A stretch of DNA of 64,000 nucleotides from Roseiarcus fermentans. Lineage in GTDB: Bacteria; Pseudomonadota; Alphaproteobacteria; Rhizobiales; Beijerinckiaceae. The stretch is taken from NCBI RefSeq assembly GCF_003315135.1, contig NZ_QNRK01000024.1, positions 1-64,000 of the forward strand. Reading direction: 5' to 3'. Position numbers and translations under genes: made by a program. The notes under the pieces were generated by a model. That model worked only from the letters and a program-made list of their open reading frames with translations. It was not told the DNA's origin and made no database searches. The stretch's first letter is position 1. Every line of letters starts with the position of its first letter. Below are positions 18,107 through 26,940 of this stretch, in pieces.

Positions 18107-20102
18107 GTGTCAACGTTCCGGCCGCATGAGCGCGCGTCGCGTCACTCGATGGAGGCTTGGTCTCAAGGGCCGGGAAGCGCCGAGCCTCGCGGGGCGCAAC
18201 TCGTGCGCACGTCGCGTCGCGGCCTGTCTGCGACGCGGGCGACGCACCGCCCGATCCCTCCCGAACTCCAGATCGCGATCGAAGCGGGGGCGACGCTCGA
18301 TGCGCTCATGGCCGCAGTCGCGCGCGCGCCCGCCGACGTCAGTCCGCTCGACGCCGTTCTCGCCTCGGGCGCAATCGACGAGGAAAGCTACTACCGCGCG
18401 CTGTCGCGCCGGCTCGGCTGCGCCTATTATCTCGGCTCGCCCCGTTTCGCCGAGGACTTCGAGGCCGCCAAGGCCTTGTGCTGCGGGGTCGCCCCGCTCG
18501 CCGCGCCTCACGGCGGCGCCCGGGCGGTGATCGCGCCGCGCGCGGCGGTGGTTCCCCGGCTGATCGACATGACGCTGTCGGGGCGCCTGCGTCCCGAGAG
18601 CTTCGCGGTCACGTCGCCGAAGCGGTTCAACGCGCTCGTTCGCGCGCAACGCGCCGGCGACATCCTCGACCGGGCGCTCGCGCGCCTCCCCGTCGCGCTC
18701 TCCGCCAGGACCGGACTGGCGCGCGGGCAGGTCGCCGCGGTCGGGCTCGTCGCCGCGCTCGGGGCGGCGCTCGCGGCCGCGAGCGCCGGGGCCCTGTCGG
18801 CGGTCGCCTCCGCCATGCTGTGGATCCTGTTCCTGTCGTCGATCGGGTTCAGGTCGCTGGCGGCGGTGGCGAACCCCGAGGAGCGGCGGCCGCGCCGTCT
18901 CACCGACGAGGAATTGCCGGTCTATACCGTCATCGTCGCGGCCTATCGCGAGGAGGAGGTCGTTTCGCAGCTCGTCGGCGCGCTGAACGCGTTCGATTAT
19001 CCCAAGAGTAAACTGGACATCAAGCTCGTGGTCGAGCGGCGCGACCGCGAGACCCTGTCTCGCCTCGTCGCGCTCGACCTGCCCGCTCACATCGAGGTCG
19101 TCGTCGCTCCGCCCGGACGGCCGTCGACCAAGCCTCGCGCCCTCAATCTGGCGCTCATGGAGGCGCGCGGGGCCTATCTGGTCGTCTACGACGCGGAAGA
19201 CATCCCGGCGCCGGGGCAACTTCGGCTCGCGGCGTCGCAGTTCGCCGCCGACCGCGACGTCGATTGCCTCCAGGCGCGCCTGACCGTGCGCAACGCCGAC
19301 GATTCCTGGCTCTCCCGTCTGTTCGCGCTGGAATACGCGGTGCTGTTCGATCTCATCAATCCGGGGCTGTGCGCCCTGCGCCTGCCGATCGCGCTCGGAG
19401 GGACCTCCAATCATTTCCGGGTGTCCGCGCTCGCCGACGTCGGCGGATGGGACGAATGGAACGTCGCAGAGGACGCCGATCTCGGCGTGCGGCTGGCCCG
19501 CTACGGCTACCGGGTCGGAACGCTCGACTCCGAGACGTCCGAGGAAGCGCCGTGCGAGTTCGGCAACTGGTTCGCGCAGCGCGTGCGCTGGCAGAAGGGT
19601 TGGATGCAGACCTGCATCGTCCATTCGCGCGATATAGTCCGTTTCGTCCGCGACCTCGGCGCGCTCAAGGCCTTCGCGGCGGCGATCCTGATTTTCGGCA
19701 CGGTGGCGAGCGCCCTGGCGTGGCCGGCCTTCGCGGTCGCCACGCTGTGGCGCGCCTTCGGGCCCGGCGACGCCGAGGTCTCGCGCTGGCGCGAGGCCGA
19801 GGACCTGTTCGTTTATCTGCTGGCGGCCGCCGGGGTGTGGTCGATCGTGGTTCCGGCGGCGGTCGCCGCGGGGCAGCGGCGCCTGAGAGTCGGCGTCGCC
19901 GCGTTCGCGACGCTTCCGCTCTATTACGTCCTCGTTTCGGCGGCCGCCTGGACGGCGATCGTCGATCTGGACGGCGATCGTCGATCTGGCGCTCCGGCCC
20001 CATTTCTGGGCGAAGACCGCGCACGGCCGCGCCCGGTCGAACGCTGCGCCGGTTCCCCTCCTGCGACGCGCCCGGCCCGAGCGCGAGCCGGCGGTCGGTT
20101 GA
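18107..20102 (+). CDS. Family 2 glycosyltransferase, C-terminus frameshifted by a 19-bp duplication
   Basis: A membrane glycosyltransferase. Residues ~45-180 resemble the N-terminal domain of type II secretion ATPases (GSPII_E_N type), then two helices near 205-245, then a GT2 domain: TVIVAAYREEEVV, YDAEDIPAPGQL, NVAEDADLGVRL and QRVRWQKGW, followed by C-terminal helices. A 19-bp tandem duplication (19948-19985) shifts the frame. With one copy the protein is 658 aa and ends normally with ALRPHFWAKTAHG and a stop at 20102. As sequenced the frame runs to 20941 through lysK, which is implausible. Start uncertain (GTG 18107 or ATG 18149). Confidence 0.82.
19948..19985. repeat. 19-bp perfect tandem duplication inside the glycosyltransferase gene
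   Basis: The unit CTGGACGGCGATCGTCGAT occurs at 19948-19966 and again at 19967-19985. Nineteen is not a multiple of three, so the duplication shifts the reading frame. Deleting one copy restores a C-terminus that reads TAIVDLALRPHFW. It is either a recent slippage mutation or an assembly artefact. Confidence 0.93.
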
Positions 20103-20183
20103 CACGTCGTCCGGGCCTTCTAGTGTGCGCGGCTTTCGACGCCCGCGAGAAACGACGCCGGCGTCCGGAGCGGAACGGAATCG

Positions 20184-21845
20184 ATGTCTTCACAGTCCCT
20201 CAGCGAGGCCGCCGGCGTCTCCAAGGCCTGGCCCTTCGAGGAGGCGCGCAAGCTGATCGCGCGGCTCGCGACGGCGAACAAGGACGAGGTCGTGTTCGAG
20301 ACCGGCTACGGCCCGTCCGGGCTGCCGCATATCGGGACGTTCGGGGAAGTGGCGCGCACCACCATGGTCCGGCACGCGTTTCGCGTGCTGACCGGCGACA
20401 CGGTCAAGACCCGTCTGATCGCGTTTTCCGACGACATGGACGGCCTGCGCAAGACGCCGGACAACATCCCCAATCGCGAGCTGGTGTCGCAGCACCTCGG
20501 CAAGCCGCTGACCCGCGTGCCGGACCCGTTCGGCGAATATCCGAGCTTCGCCGCCCACAACAACGCCATGCTGCGCCGCTTCCTCGACCGGTTCGGCTTC
20601 GACTACGAGTTCATGTCGTCGACCGAAGCCTACACCTCCGGGCGGTTCGACGCGGCGCTGTTGCGGGCTCTGGAGCGGTTCGACGAAATCCAGGCGATCA
20701 TGCTGCCCTCGCTGCGCGAGGAGCGGGCGGCGACCTACTCGCCGTTCCTGCCCATCCACCCGGTGACCGGCGTCGTCATGCAGGCGCCCGTGCTCGCGCA
20801 CGACGCGAAGGCGGGCACGATCGCGTGGCGCGATCCCGACAGCGGGGAAACCTACGAGACGCCGGTGACCGGCGGGCGCTGCAAGCTGCAGTGGAAGCCG
20901 GACTGGGCGATGCGCTGGTGCGCGCTCGGCGTCGACTATGAAATGGCCGGCAAGGATCTGATCGATTCGGTAAAACTCTCGTCGCGAATCGCCCGCGCGC
21001 TCGGCGGCGAGCCGCCGGCCGGCTTCAACTACGAGCTGTTCCTCGACGAGAACGGCCAGAAGATCTCCAAGTCTCGGGGCAACGGCCTGACGATCGAGGA
21101 ATGGCTGACCTACGCCAGCCCCGAGAGCCTGTCGCAGTTCATGTTCCAGAAGCCGTCGGCGGCCAAGCGGCTCTATTTCGACGTCATCCCGCGCACCGTC
21201 GACGACTATCTCGGCTTCCTCGAGGCCTACCCCGACCAGCCGTGGAAGGAGCGTCTCGGCAACCCGGTCTGGCACATCCATTCCGGCGAACCGCCGCAGC
21301 CGGAAGCGCTCGAGCACGGCGACGGGCGGACCTCGGTCTCGTTCGCGATGCTGCTCAATCTCGCCGCGGTCGCCAACAGCGACAACCCGGCGGTGCTGTG
21401 GGGTTTCCTGCGCCGCTACGCCCCCGACGCCTCGCCCGAAAACCATCCGCGGCTCGACAGCCTGGTCCGCTACGCGGTCGCCTATTTCCGCGACTTCGTG
21501 GCGCCGAAGAAGCGCTACCGGCTCGCCGACGCGGTCGAGCGCGAGGCGCTGGCCGCCGTGTCGGCGAAGCTTGGCGAGCTGCCCGCCAGCGCCAGCGCCG
21601 AGACCGTCCAGCACGCCCTCTACGACATCGCCCGGCCGATCCCGCGCTACCAGGATTTGAAGGCCAAGGGCGCGACGCCCGAGCGCCCCGGCGTCTCCAA
21701 CGATTTCTTCAACATGGTCTACGCCGTCCTGCTCGGCGAGGAGCGCGGCCCGCGGCTAGGGTCGTTCATCGCGCTTTACGGGCTGGCGGAGACGCGGGCG
21801 CTGATCGACCGCGCGCTGGCGGGGGAGCTGGTCGGGGCGGGGTGA
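20184..21845 (+). CDS. lysK: Lysyl-tRNA synthetase, class I
   Basis: A 553-aa class I enzyme, of the archaeal type also used by many alphaproteobacteria in place of class II LysS. The HIGH-type motif is [12 protein letters not shown] (residues ~44-55) and the KMSKS-type motif is [12 protein letters not shown]-terminal helical anticodon-binding region follows. It charges tRNA-Lys. It begins 81 bp after the corrected end of the glycosyltransferase. No other lysyl-tRNA synthetase is present in the window. Confidence 0.95.
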   Translation: MSSQSLSEAAGVSKAWPFEEARKLIARLATANKDEVVFETGYGPSGLPHIGTFGEVARTTMVRHAFRVLTGDTVKTRLIAFSDDMDGLRKTPDNIPNRELVSQHLGKPLTRVPDPFGEYPSFAAHNNAMLRRFLDRFGFDYEFMSSTEAYTSGRFDAALLRALERFDEIQAIMLPSLREERAATYSPFLPIHPVTGVVMQAPVLAHDAKAGTIAWRDPDSGETYETPVTGGRCKLQWKPDWAMRWCALGVDYEMAGKDLIDSVKLSSRIARALGGEPPAGFNYELFLDENGQKISKSRGNGLTIEEWLTYASPESLSQFMFQKPSAAKRLYFDVIPRTVDDYLGFLEAYPDQPWKERLGNPVWHIHSGEPPQPEALEHGDGRTSVSFAMLLNLAAVANSDNPAVLWGFLRRYAPDASPENHPRLDSLVRYAVAYFRDFVAPKKRYRLADAVEREALAAVSAKLGELPASASAETVQHALYDIARPIPRYQDLKAKGATPERPGVSNDFFNMVYAVLLGEERGPRLGSFIALYGLAETRALIDRALAGELVGAG

Positions 21846-22015
21846 GACGGAGGCCGCGTTAGGGTCAAAGCCCAATCGGGCTGCCGATGCGGCGGACTGT
21901 GCTTTGCCGAAGGAGCGCGCGCGTTGTTGTGAACCGAATCCTACCCGCCGGACATAGAATCCTCGCGCGATTGAGGGTAACGCAGCGTACGCGTGGTTCA
22001 AAGTCCGAGACCAGC

Positions 22016-22225
22016 ATGAGCGATCTGATTACATACCTTGTCGATTGCAAACGGCTCGGGGAACTGCTCCAGACCTACGAACTTTCTCAGGCCGAGACGC
22101 TCGCCGGACCGCCGCCGCAGCCTATTCGCGAGGCGCTTGAAAGAGAGGCTCAAGAAAATCTCGCCAGACAAGGCCTAGCGTTCCCGCCCTTCGATGGGAT
22201 CACATTTCATATTCGGCGCCGATAG
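22016..22225 (+). CDS. Small hypothetical protein
   Basis: A possible 69-aa protein beginning MSDLITYLVDCKRLGELL and ending DGITFHIRRR. The frame is open upstream to 21887, but that part is rich in Arg and looks non-coding. Composition is less GC-rich than the neighbouring lysK. I do not recognise the family. It lies at the edge of an accessory stretch with a broken higBA pair. Existence as a real gene is uncertain. Confidence 0.35.
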   Translation: MSDLITYLVDCKRLGELLQTYELSQAETLAGPPPQPIREALEREAQENLARQGLAFPPFDGITFHIRRR

Positions 22226-22385
22226 TGAGAGCGGGTGTTACGGTGACAGGCCCGCAATCACCACTCGCTTACGCGCGACCTTCCCCTCCGGGCAACGCGT
22301 AACCGCCTAGGCCCCGTGGCCGATACGCTGTCATGCTACAGACCGCTCCGCGAAATCCCTCCTCATGTGTATCTGTATCGGTCTC

Positions 22386-22775
22386 TCAGCCTGGGGGCGC
22401 CTTCGGCTTCGCTCGACGTTTGGCAGTGATCTTGCGGGTTCGCGAGGCGGCGCCGTCCAAGGCGAGGTCGCCGAGGCGCTGAAGGCGCAAGGGCGCGTGG
22501 GACGGCAATCGTACGACCAGTTCAAGCTGCCCGCCGACGGCCTCGATGTAGCTTCTGAGAGTGGACAGATACATGTCGGTCTGCTTCTCGATTTTTGACA
22601 CCGAGGGCTGCTTGACCTTGAGAGCCGAGGCAATATCGACCTGGGCCTTGCCAGCGACACGGCGCAATTTACCGAGGCTCTCGACCTCGTCCATCAATTC
22701 TTGCGCACGCGCCTCCACACGCTGGCGGCGCTCCTCGGGAAGCGAGGCGAGAACGTCATCCAGGGATCTGCTCAT
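22386..22775 (-). CDS. HigA-type XRE-family antitoxin
   Basis: A 129-aa protein whose central helix-turn-helix reads GKAQVDIASALKVKQPSVSKIEKQTDMYL, followed by LRSYIEAVGGQLELVVRL, a typical HigA/XRE antitoxin pattern. N-terminal helices precede the HTH and a basic tail KITAKRRAKPKAPPG ends it. Its ATG (22775) shares one base with the stop of the upstream toxin gene, so the two were translationally coupled. The toxin gene is disrupted, so the antitoxin is now an orphan that may only act as a DNA-binding protein. Confidence 0.85.
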   Translation of the reverse strand: MSRSLDDVLASLPEERRQRVEARAQELMDEVESLGKLRRVAGKAQVDIASALKVKQPSVSKIEKQTDMYLSTLRSYIEAVGGQLELVVRLPSHAPLRLQRLGDLALDGAASRTRKITAKRRAKPKAPPG

Positions 22776-23346
22776 CACGTCTTCTTCCTCTTCGCGGCTC
22801 CAAGTCGATCGAGGTGGGTCTCGTAGCGCTTGTCCGCCTTGGCGATGAGCGACCTGTAAAACCGCTTTTCGCTTCCGCCGTGTCTGCCAAGCTGGGCGGA
22901 CGACAGGGCTCTCCGTCATCGCGAGGAGCGAAGCGACGCGGCGATCCAGGGGGCCGGGCCAATGCTCCAGCGGATTGGCGGGCGCAGTCGTTCCTCGCCG
23001 TCCGCGCAGACGGCTCCTGGATCGCCGCGTCGCCCTTCGGGCTCCTCGCGATGACGGCGGAAGGGGACTACCTTGGCTTGTCGCCCGCGACCAGCAAGAC
23101 ACCCTGCCGCTCGGGATCGAACGCGAAGGCCACGCGCCAAACGCCGCCATCGGCGTCGAAGCGCAGCTCCTTCATGTTCGCAAACACCGAGTCATCGAGC
23201 GTGTCAGCGTGCGGCCTGCCCAATTGCGGACCGAACGCAGCCAAGAGCTTGGCGGACGCCAGCAATTCGTCCTGCACCGCTTCCGGCAGCGCCTCGAACT
23301 CTGGTTCGAACGCGTCGACGAACGCGACCTTCCACCTCTTATCCAT
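22775..23346 (-). pseudogene. HigB-like toxin gene interrupted by a palindromic repeat
   Basis: The 5' part (23068-23346) encodes MDKRWKVAFVDAFEPEFEAL through to LLVAGDK and then stops. The missing C-terminal part lies at about 22775-22881 on the same strand: GGSEKRFYRSLIAKADKRY continuing to GAAKRKKT and a stop that overlaps the antitoxin start. Between them sits a ~190-bp copy of the dispersed palindromic repeat (22887-23076). Joined, the parts give a normal HigB/Gp49-like toxin of ~125 aa. As it stands the toxin is truncated before its conserved C-terminal helix and is probably inactive. Confidence 0.87.
22887..23076. repeat. Dispersed palindromic repeat, copy 2 (inside higB)
   Basis: The arms are GTCATCGCGAGGAGCGAAGC (from 22916) and the complementary CTTCGGGCTCCTCGCGATGA (ending ~23055), with the GGCGATCCAGG core on both sides. 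Short inverted ends GCCAAG/CTTGGC mark the outer limits. It is the only copy in the window that clearly lies inside a gene, so it shows that the element can insert into coding DNA. Confidence 0.8.
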
Positions 23347-23364
23347 ATAGCTCCTAAGCTATAT
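23345..23364. promoter_or_regulatory. Perfect palindrome at the toxin start, probable higBA operator
   Basis: ATATAGCT-CCTA-AGCTATAT is a perfect 8-bp inverted repeat with a 4-bp spacer. It begins inside the toxin ATG (23344-23346) and extends upstream. HigA-type antitoxins usually bind such palindromes to repress their own operon. AT-rich bases around it could form the promoter. Binding is inference. Confidence 0.6.
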
Positions 23365-23563
23365 CTGTCAATCGTCAGCCGGACGGACTCTCGGATTTCC
23401 GTCGGGCGGCTAGCCTGACGCGATCCGCTCTATGAGGCTGTGGATATATCCGCATACGGGCTGCTGGGACAAGCCAAAATGGCCGCTGGGTCGAACTGCG
23501 CCCCAAGCGCTTCGGCTTGCACGCCCGCTACCTCGCGCTTTCCTCCGCTCTCGTCGACCGAAG

Positions 23564-23715
23564 TCGGTCGTCGACGCCGAGGCTGGGGCGATGACGCTTC
23601 CCGCCGTCCTCGCGAGGAGCCCGAAGGGCGACGCGGCGATCCAGGGGCCGCCTGCGCCGACGTTGAAGCGCGGCGACCAAGTCCGGGGGTCGCTCCTCGC
23701 GATGACGGTGGCTTT
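23564..23715. repeat. Dispersed palindromic repeat, copy 3, in a 570-bp gap
   Basis: The left part GGTCGTCGACGCCGAGGCTG, then CCGTCCTCGCGAGGAGCCCG, matches the copy at 53877-53960. The right arm is GCTCCTCGCGATGACGG. The gap 23365-23934 otherwise shows no gene I can support. AT-rich DNA at 23765-23870 may be promoter sequence but has no clear match. Confidence 0.7.
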
Positions 23716-23934
23716 GGTGTTACCCCAGCGCGGGTAAGTTTCGAGAGCGCTGGAGGAGCCTCCTCTTGTGAAGGAGTTAGCCTCTATACTGGGTATCGAG
23801 CGTGATTCCTTTGAAAAGGTAAGATTCTTATGAAGTTATTGCCCTGCGCGGGCTTGTAAATGTCGGAAAAAAACGCTGGTTCCGGTAAGCCCAGATATTG
23901 TATCCGGACCGAAAAGCCATCGCTCGCGGGTCTC

Positions 23935-24663
23935 TTAGCCTGTCGTCCACAATGGAGAATGCTGGGCTGTGGCCACGGCGCAGATCCGGGCAATTGTCCC
24001 GCTGGCCTGCCATGCTGCGCCGAGTATCTGCTCCGGAACCTCCCGCTCCGACGTCCACTGGACCGATTGCGGGTCGGCTTTCTTGATTGCGGCTCTCAGC
24101 TCGCGCACCTCGTCTTCAAGTCGATAGGCTGATCCGAACCGGTTAGTCTTTCCCTGCCAATCCGGCTCCTCGATAATCAAGTTGCGTTGGAACGGCAGCC
24201 AAATTTGTGCCCCGAGCAATATTTGTGGAAACCGGCCCGTGAAGCCTCGCTGAATCGCGCCGTCGAGCGCGCGGCGGAGTTCCTCTTGCGCCGGTTTCTG
24301 GCGACCGACAAGCTTGGCAAGCTCGTCGGCGCCTTGTTGGGCCACTGCGGCAACATAGCGAAGGAGAAGGTCTCCGCTCACCGCGGCGTCTTCCGACTTA
24401 TAGAAATCCCTGGGCTCGTCCCAGGAGAGGAGTTCGCCGAGTTGGGGCGCGTATTTTGTCGCAAGCTTGTCACGCCAAGCGATGATGTCTTCCGTTGCCG
24501 GAGACCGAAATCTGGCGGGTTCCGTCATATATCTTGCGCCCGGAATGGGGGGTAACTTCCATCCTGGCGGCGGCTCAGTCGTATATGGAGCCTTCGCGTC
24601 GACGACGAGATACGAAATGAGGTGCAGCGCCGATGCTTGGTAGCCCACGCCCAATTCAGGCAT
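23935..24663 (-). CDS. Hypothetical protein, possibly N-terminally truncated
   Basis: A 242-aa protein I do not recognise. It is soluble, with a proline-rich N-terminal stretch (TEPPPGWKLPPIPGARY), then a mainly helical body with YAAVAQ-like and EDEVRELRAAIKKAD segments and several Trp residues. The ATG at 24663 has a GGGGAG directly abutting it and an in-frame stop lies just upstream, next to the transposase fragment. The 5' end may therefore have been cut by that element. GC content is lower than in core genes. No partner gene is evident. Confidence 0.55.
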   Translation of the reverse strand: MPELGVGYQASALHLISYLVVDAKAPYTTEPPPGWKLPPIPGARYMTEPARFRSPATEDIIAWRDKLATKYAPQLGELLSWDEPRDFYKSEDAAVSGDLLLRYVAAVAQQGADELAKLVGRQKPAQEELRRALDGAIQRGFTGRFPQILLGAQIWLPFQRNLIIEEPDWQGKTNRFGSAYRLEDEVRELRAAIKKADPQSVQWTSEREVPEQILGAAWQASGTIARICAVATAQHSPLWTTG

Positions 24664-24687
24664 CTCCCCGGCTCTGTGTGGGCTACA

Positions 24688-25014
24688 CTACGCCCGCTGC
24701 TCGACGAAATCAGTGTATGAAGCGTGCCCCAATCGTGTCGCCAAGCCGAGCAGCCTGTCGCAGGCCGAGGCAGTGCGCCGCCTGCGGTTCCATCGGAATG
24801 TGAACTCGTCTAGGTAGCGCCGCAAGTGCTGTTTCCGGACGCCGTGCAGCGTGCCGATGAACCAGCGCTTCAGGTTGGAGACTGCCCGGTGGATCCAGGG
24901 CAGTAGGGCGTGCGCCGCCGTCTTGCCGACCACCTTGCCGACATGCGCGCGATGTTCGGCCAGCTTGCGATAGTCCGGAATCCCGTCGCTCACAACGGTG
25001 GCGCTGACCACCAC
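24688..25014 (-). pseudogene. IS1595-type (ISXO2-like) transposase, C-terminal fragment
   Basis: About 108 residues resemble the C-terminal half of ISXO2-like transposases: LLPWIHRAVSNLKRWFIGTLHG followed by LRRYLDEFTFRWNRRR, the most conserved block of the family. The N-terminal zinc ribbon and the first catalytic aspartate region are absent, and 25015-25196 contains no coding remainder I can read. The element is a dead fragment. Terminal inverted repeats were not identified. Confidence 0.8.
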
Positions 25015-25196
25015 ATTGCGCTCGACGAAACCCCTGACGCTCGGGGATTGCGGCGACAGCTTACGAAACCCCTAATTGTCATCCTTCACGCCATGCCTCG
25101 CTAACGAAACAAGAACCGGATGGGCGTGCGACACTGTTCGCCATAGACGGTGCGGACTAATTGGCCTAGCTTTCCTCCCGAAACTGGGGGTGGGCC

Positions 25197-26006
25197 ATGT
25201 TGCGGACCATCTTGTTGGTTGGGCTCGCCGTAATGGCTCTTGCGGCGCCGAAGCCATCGCAGGCCGCCGACACCGTCTACGACTGTGTGCCGGACGAACC
25301 TCGCGTAACCGCGCCCGATCGACTCGTGTCCGTCGAAATCCGGTTAAAGCCGAATGGGGCGTTCGCCTCCGTCGTCTACAGGGCCGCCAATGGCGCCGTC
25401 ATTGACCGGGCCGCCCAATACCAGAACATGAACGGACAGGAAGGCAATTTCCGCTACTGGGTCGGTCGATTGCGCAACAATCCGAACGTCGGGATCATGG
25501 GCTCATTCCAGCGCAACCAGGGCCGGCTTTTTTATCTTGAGACCGTCCACGACAATCTCCAAGGCGGAAGGACTGTCGCGCAAGTCACGTCGCTTTGCGA
25601 CGGGGGGCGCCTGGATTACGGCGAAGTTGCCTCGTCGCCTCCGCAGAGTGCGCCGCCGCCGCCAATCCAGGCCCCGCAGCCCTCGCCCTCTCCCACCTTG
25701 CCGGACCCCGAAATCAAGAAGTTCCTCGATTGCGTGGACGCGGCGACTGTAGCGCTCGCGGCAATCTCGAACGAGCCGGCGCAAACGGTCGTGGACGCGG
25801 CAAAGGGCGAATGTCCCAAGGAAGAGGTTGCCCTCGAAAGCGCGTTAGAGCGCCACGGAATCGCCAAGTCCGTCGATTGGCTGGACGGGCTCATGAAGGA
25901 GATGCGCCCGAACCTCTTGGCGCTGGTCCTGAACGCCCGCGCGTCGGCCGCCAGACCGTCCGAAGGGCCAGCCAAGACCGAACCGACAAAGGGGCAGGCG
26001 CTTTAG
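25197..26006 (+). CDS. Hypothetical secreted protein
   Basis: A 269-aa protein with a clear Sec signal peptide (MLRTILLVGLAVMALAAPKP, cleavage likely after SQA-A). Residues ~25-140 form a possible beta-rich domain (GAFASVVYRAANGAVID, GRLFYLETVHDNLQGG). A proline-rich linker follows (PPPPIQAPQPSPSPTLPDP), then a helical C-terminal domain with paired cysteines (FLDCVDAA, GECPKEE). I do not recognise the family. It sits alone between the transposase fragment and an inverted repeat. Confidence 0.65.
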   Translation: MLRTILLVGLAVMALAAPKPSQAADTVYDCVPDEPRVTAPDRLVSVEIRLKPNGAFASVVYRAANGAVIDRAAQYQNMNGQEGNFRYWVGRLRNNPNVGIMGSFQRNQGRLFYLETVHDNLQGGRTVAQVTSLCDGGRLDYGEVASSPPQSAPPPPIQAPQPSPSPTLPDPEIKKFLDCVDAATVALAAISNEPAQTVVDAAKGECPKEEVALESALERHGIAKSVDWLDGLMKEMRPNLLALVLNARASAARPSEGPAKTEPTKGQAL

Positions 26007-26040
26007 ATAGATCTCGTCATTGTTTGCTTGGCGGAGCGGG

Positions 26041-26147
26041 GCGCGAAAGGACTTTGAAGTCAAGGATGCGCGCATAGGGCGTTCGGAAGGACGCCCGTCT
26101 TTCGACGGGCTAAGCAGACCGTCCTTGCGTTCAAAGTCCTTCCGCGC
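26041..26147. repeat. 107-bp inverted-repeat element (MITE-like)
   Basis: The left arm (26041-26065), starting GCGCGAAAGGACTTTGAAG, and the right arm (26122-26147), ending TTCAAAGTCCTTCCGCGC, are complementary at about 23 of 26 positions. Inside, GCCCGTCTTTCGACGGGC (26093-26110) makes a second hairpin, and AAGGACG/CGTCCTT a third. It lies 35 bp after the stop of the secreted hypothetical gene, so it could also act as a transcription terminator. The rest of 26007-26379 shows no gene. Confidence 0.6.
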
Positions 26148-26379
26148 AAAATCGCCTTCAAGCAATCAATGGCGAGCCGCGGCCTTCGGCCGAGCTGCCC
26201 GTCTCAAAACCCGTCCGAACCCGGTCAACATCTCTCGCGTGCGCGCCCGCGCCAAGGTCGTGTCTGAACCGAGACGGGTCGTTCGACTCTCCTGCACGCG
26301 GCGCGATTCGAACAATTCCTTGACAGCCGCCCAAATCCGTTCCACATTTGTTCTCAGTACCCGAAATCGAGGCGCGCGC

Positions 26380-26940
26380 GTGTCCGACCCCCTCTCCGTT
26401 CCCGACATCCGCGTCGCCCGCGCGCCCGCGGCGCGCGCGGTCCGGTCCGAGCCAGAAAAATCCGCGCGGGAGCGGCGGGTGGTCGAGGGGCTCAGGGGCG
26501 GCGTGGCGATGGCCGAGATCGCGCGGCGCGAGGGGATCTCCGAGCGGGGCATGCGCAAATATGTCCGCACCCTGTTCGCCCGGCGCGCGCCCGAGGCGAC
26601 CGGCGAATTCGTCGCGACGCAGATGAACCGTCTCAACGAGGCGCTGCTCGTCAGCTTCGGCGCGATGTCGGCCGAAAACCTTCCGGCGGTCGACCGGGTG
26701 GTCAAAATCGTGCGCGAACTCGATCGCTATCAGGGGTTGGACGGCGGCGCGCGCGGAACCGAAACGCGCCGCAAGCTCCTGGAATCCCTCGATTCCGGAG
26801 CCGAAACCGACCCCTGTCTCGCCCTTGCCGCGCTCGATCTCGAGAAGGCCGAGGCTTTTGCCGAGGACGAGTCCGCGGCCAACGGCGGCGTCGACCCCCA
26901 AGAGTTCGGTCGTCGGGGCCGAGACCTGTCGCCCGCCTAA
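26380..26940 (+). CDS. HTH-domain protein of unknown role
   Basis: A 186-aa protein. A helix-turn-helix is seen at RVVEGLRGGVAMAEIARREG with ISERGMRKYVRTLFARR after it. Next comes FVATQMNRLNEALLVSFGAM and AVDRVVKIVRELDRYQGL, a block I recall from small conserved Hyphomicrobiales proteins that resemble phage terminase small subunits. GTG 26380 is chosen because upstream sequence looks non-coding. It converges on the PRC-barrel gene, overlapping by 4 bp. DNA binding is likely; the target is unknown. Confidence 0.65.
   Translation: MSDPLSVPDIRVARAPAARAVRSEPEKSARERRVVEGLRGGVAMAEIARREGISERGMRKYVRTLFARRAPEATGEFVATQMNRLNEALLVSFGAMSAENLPAVDRVVKIVRELDRYQGLDGGARGTETRRKLLESLDSGAETDPCLALAALDLEKAEAFAEDESAANGGVDPQEFGRRGRDLSPA

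Noticed and set aside
20103-20941. C-terminal extension of the glycosyltransferase frame into lysK
   Set aside because: Created by the 19-bp duplication. It overlaps the strongly supported lysK in another frame and matches no family.
23365-23934. Several overlapping small open frames in the gap
   Set aside because: They arise from the palindromic repeat and give Arg/Pro-rich translations without ribosome-binding sites.
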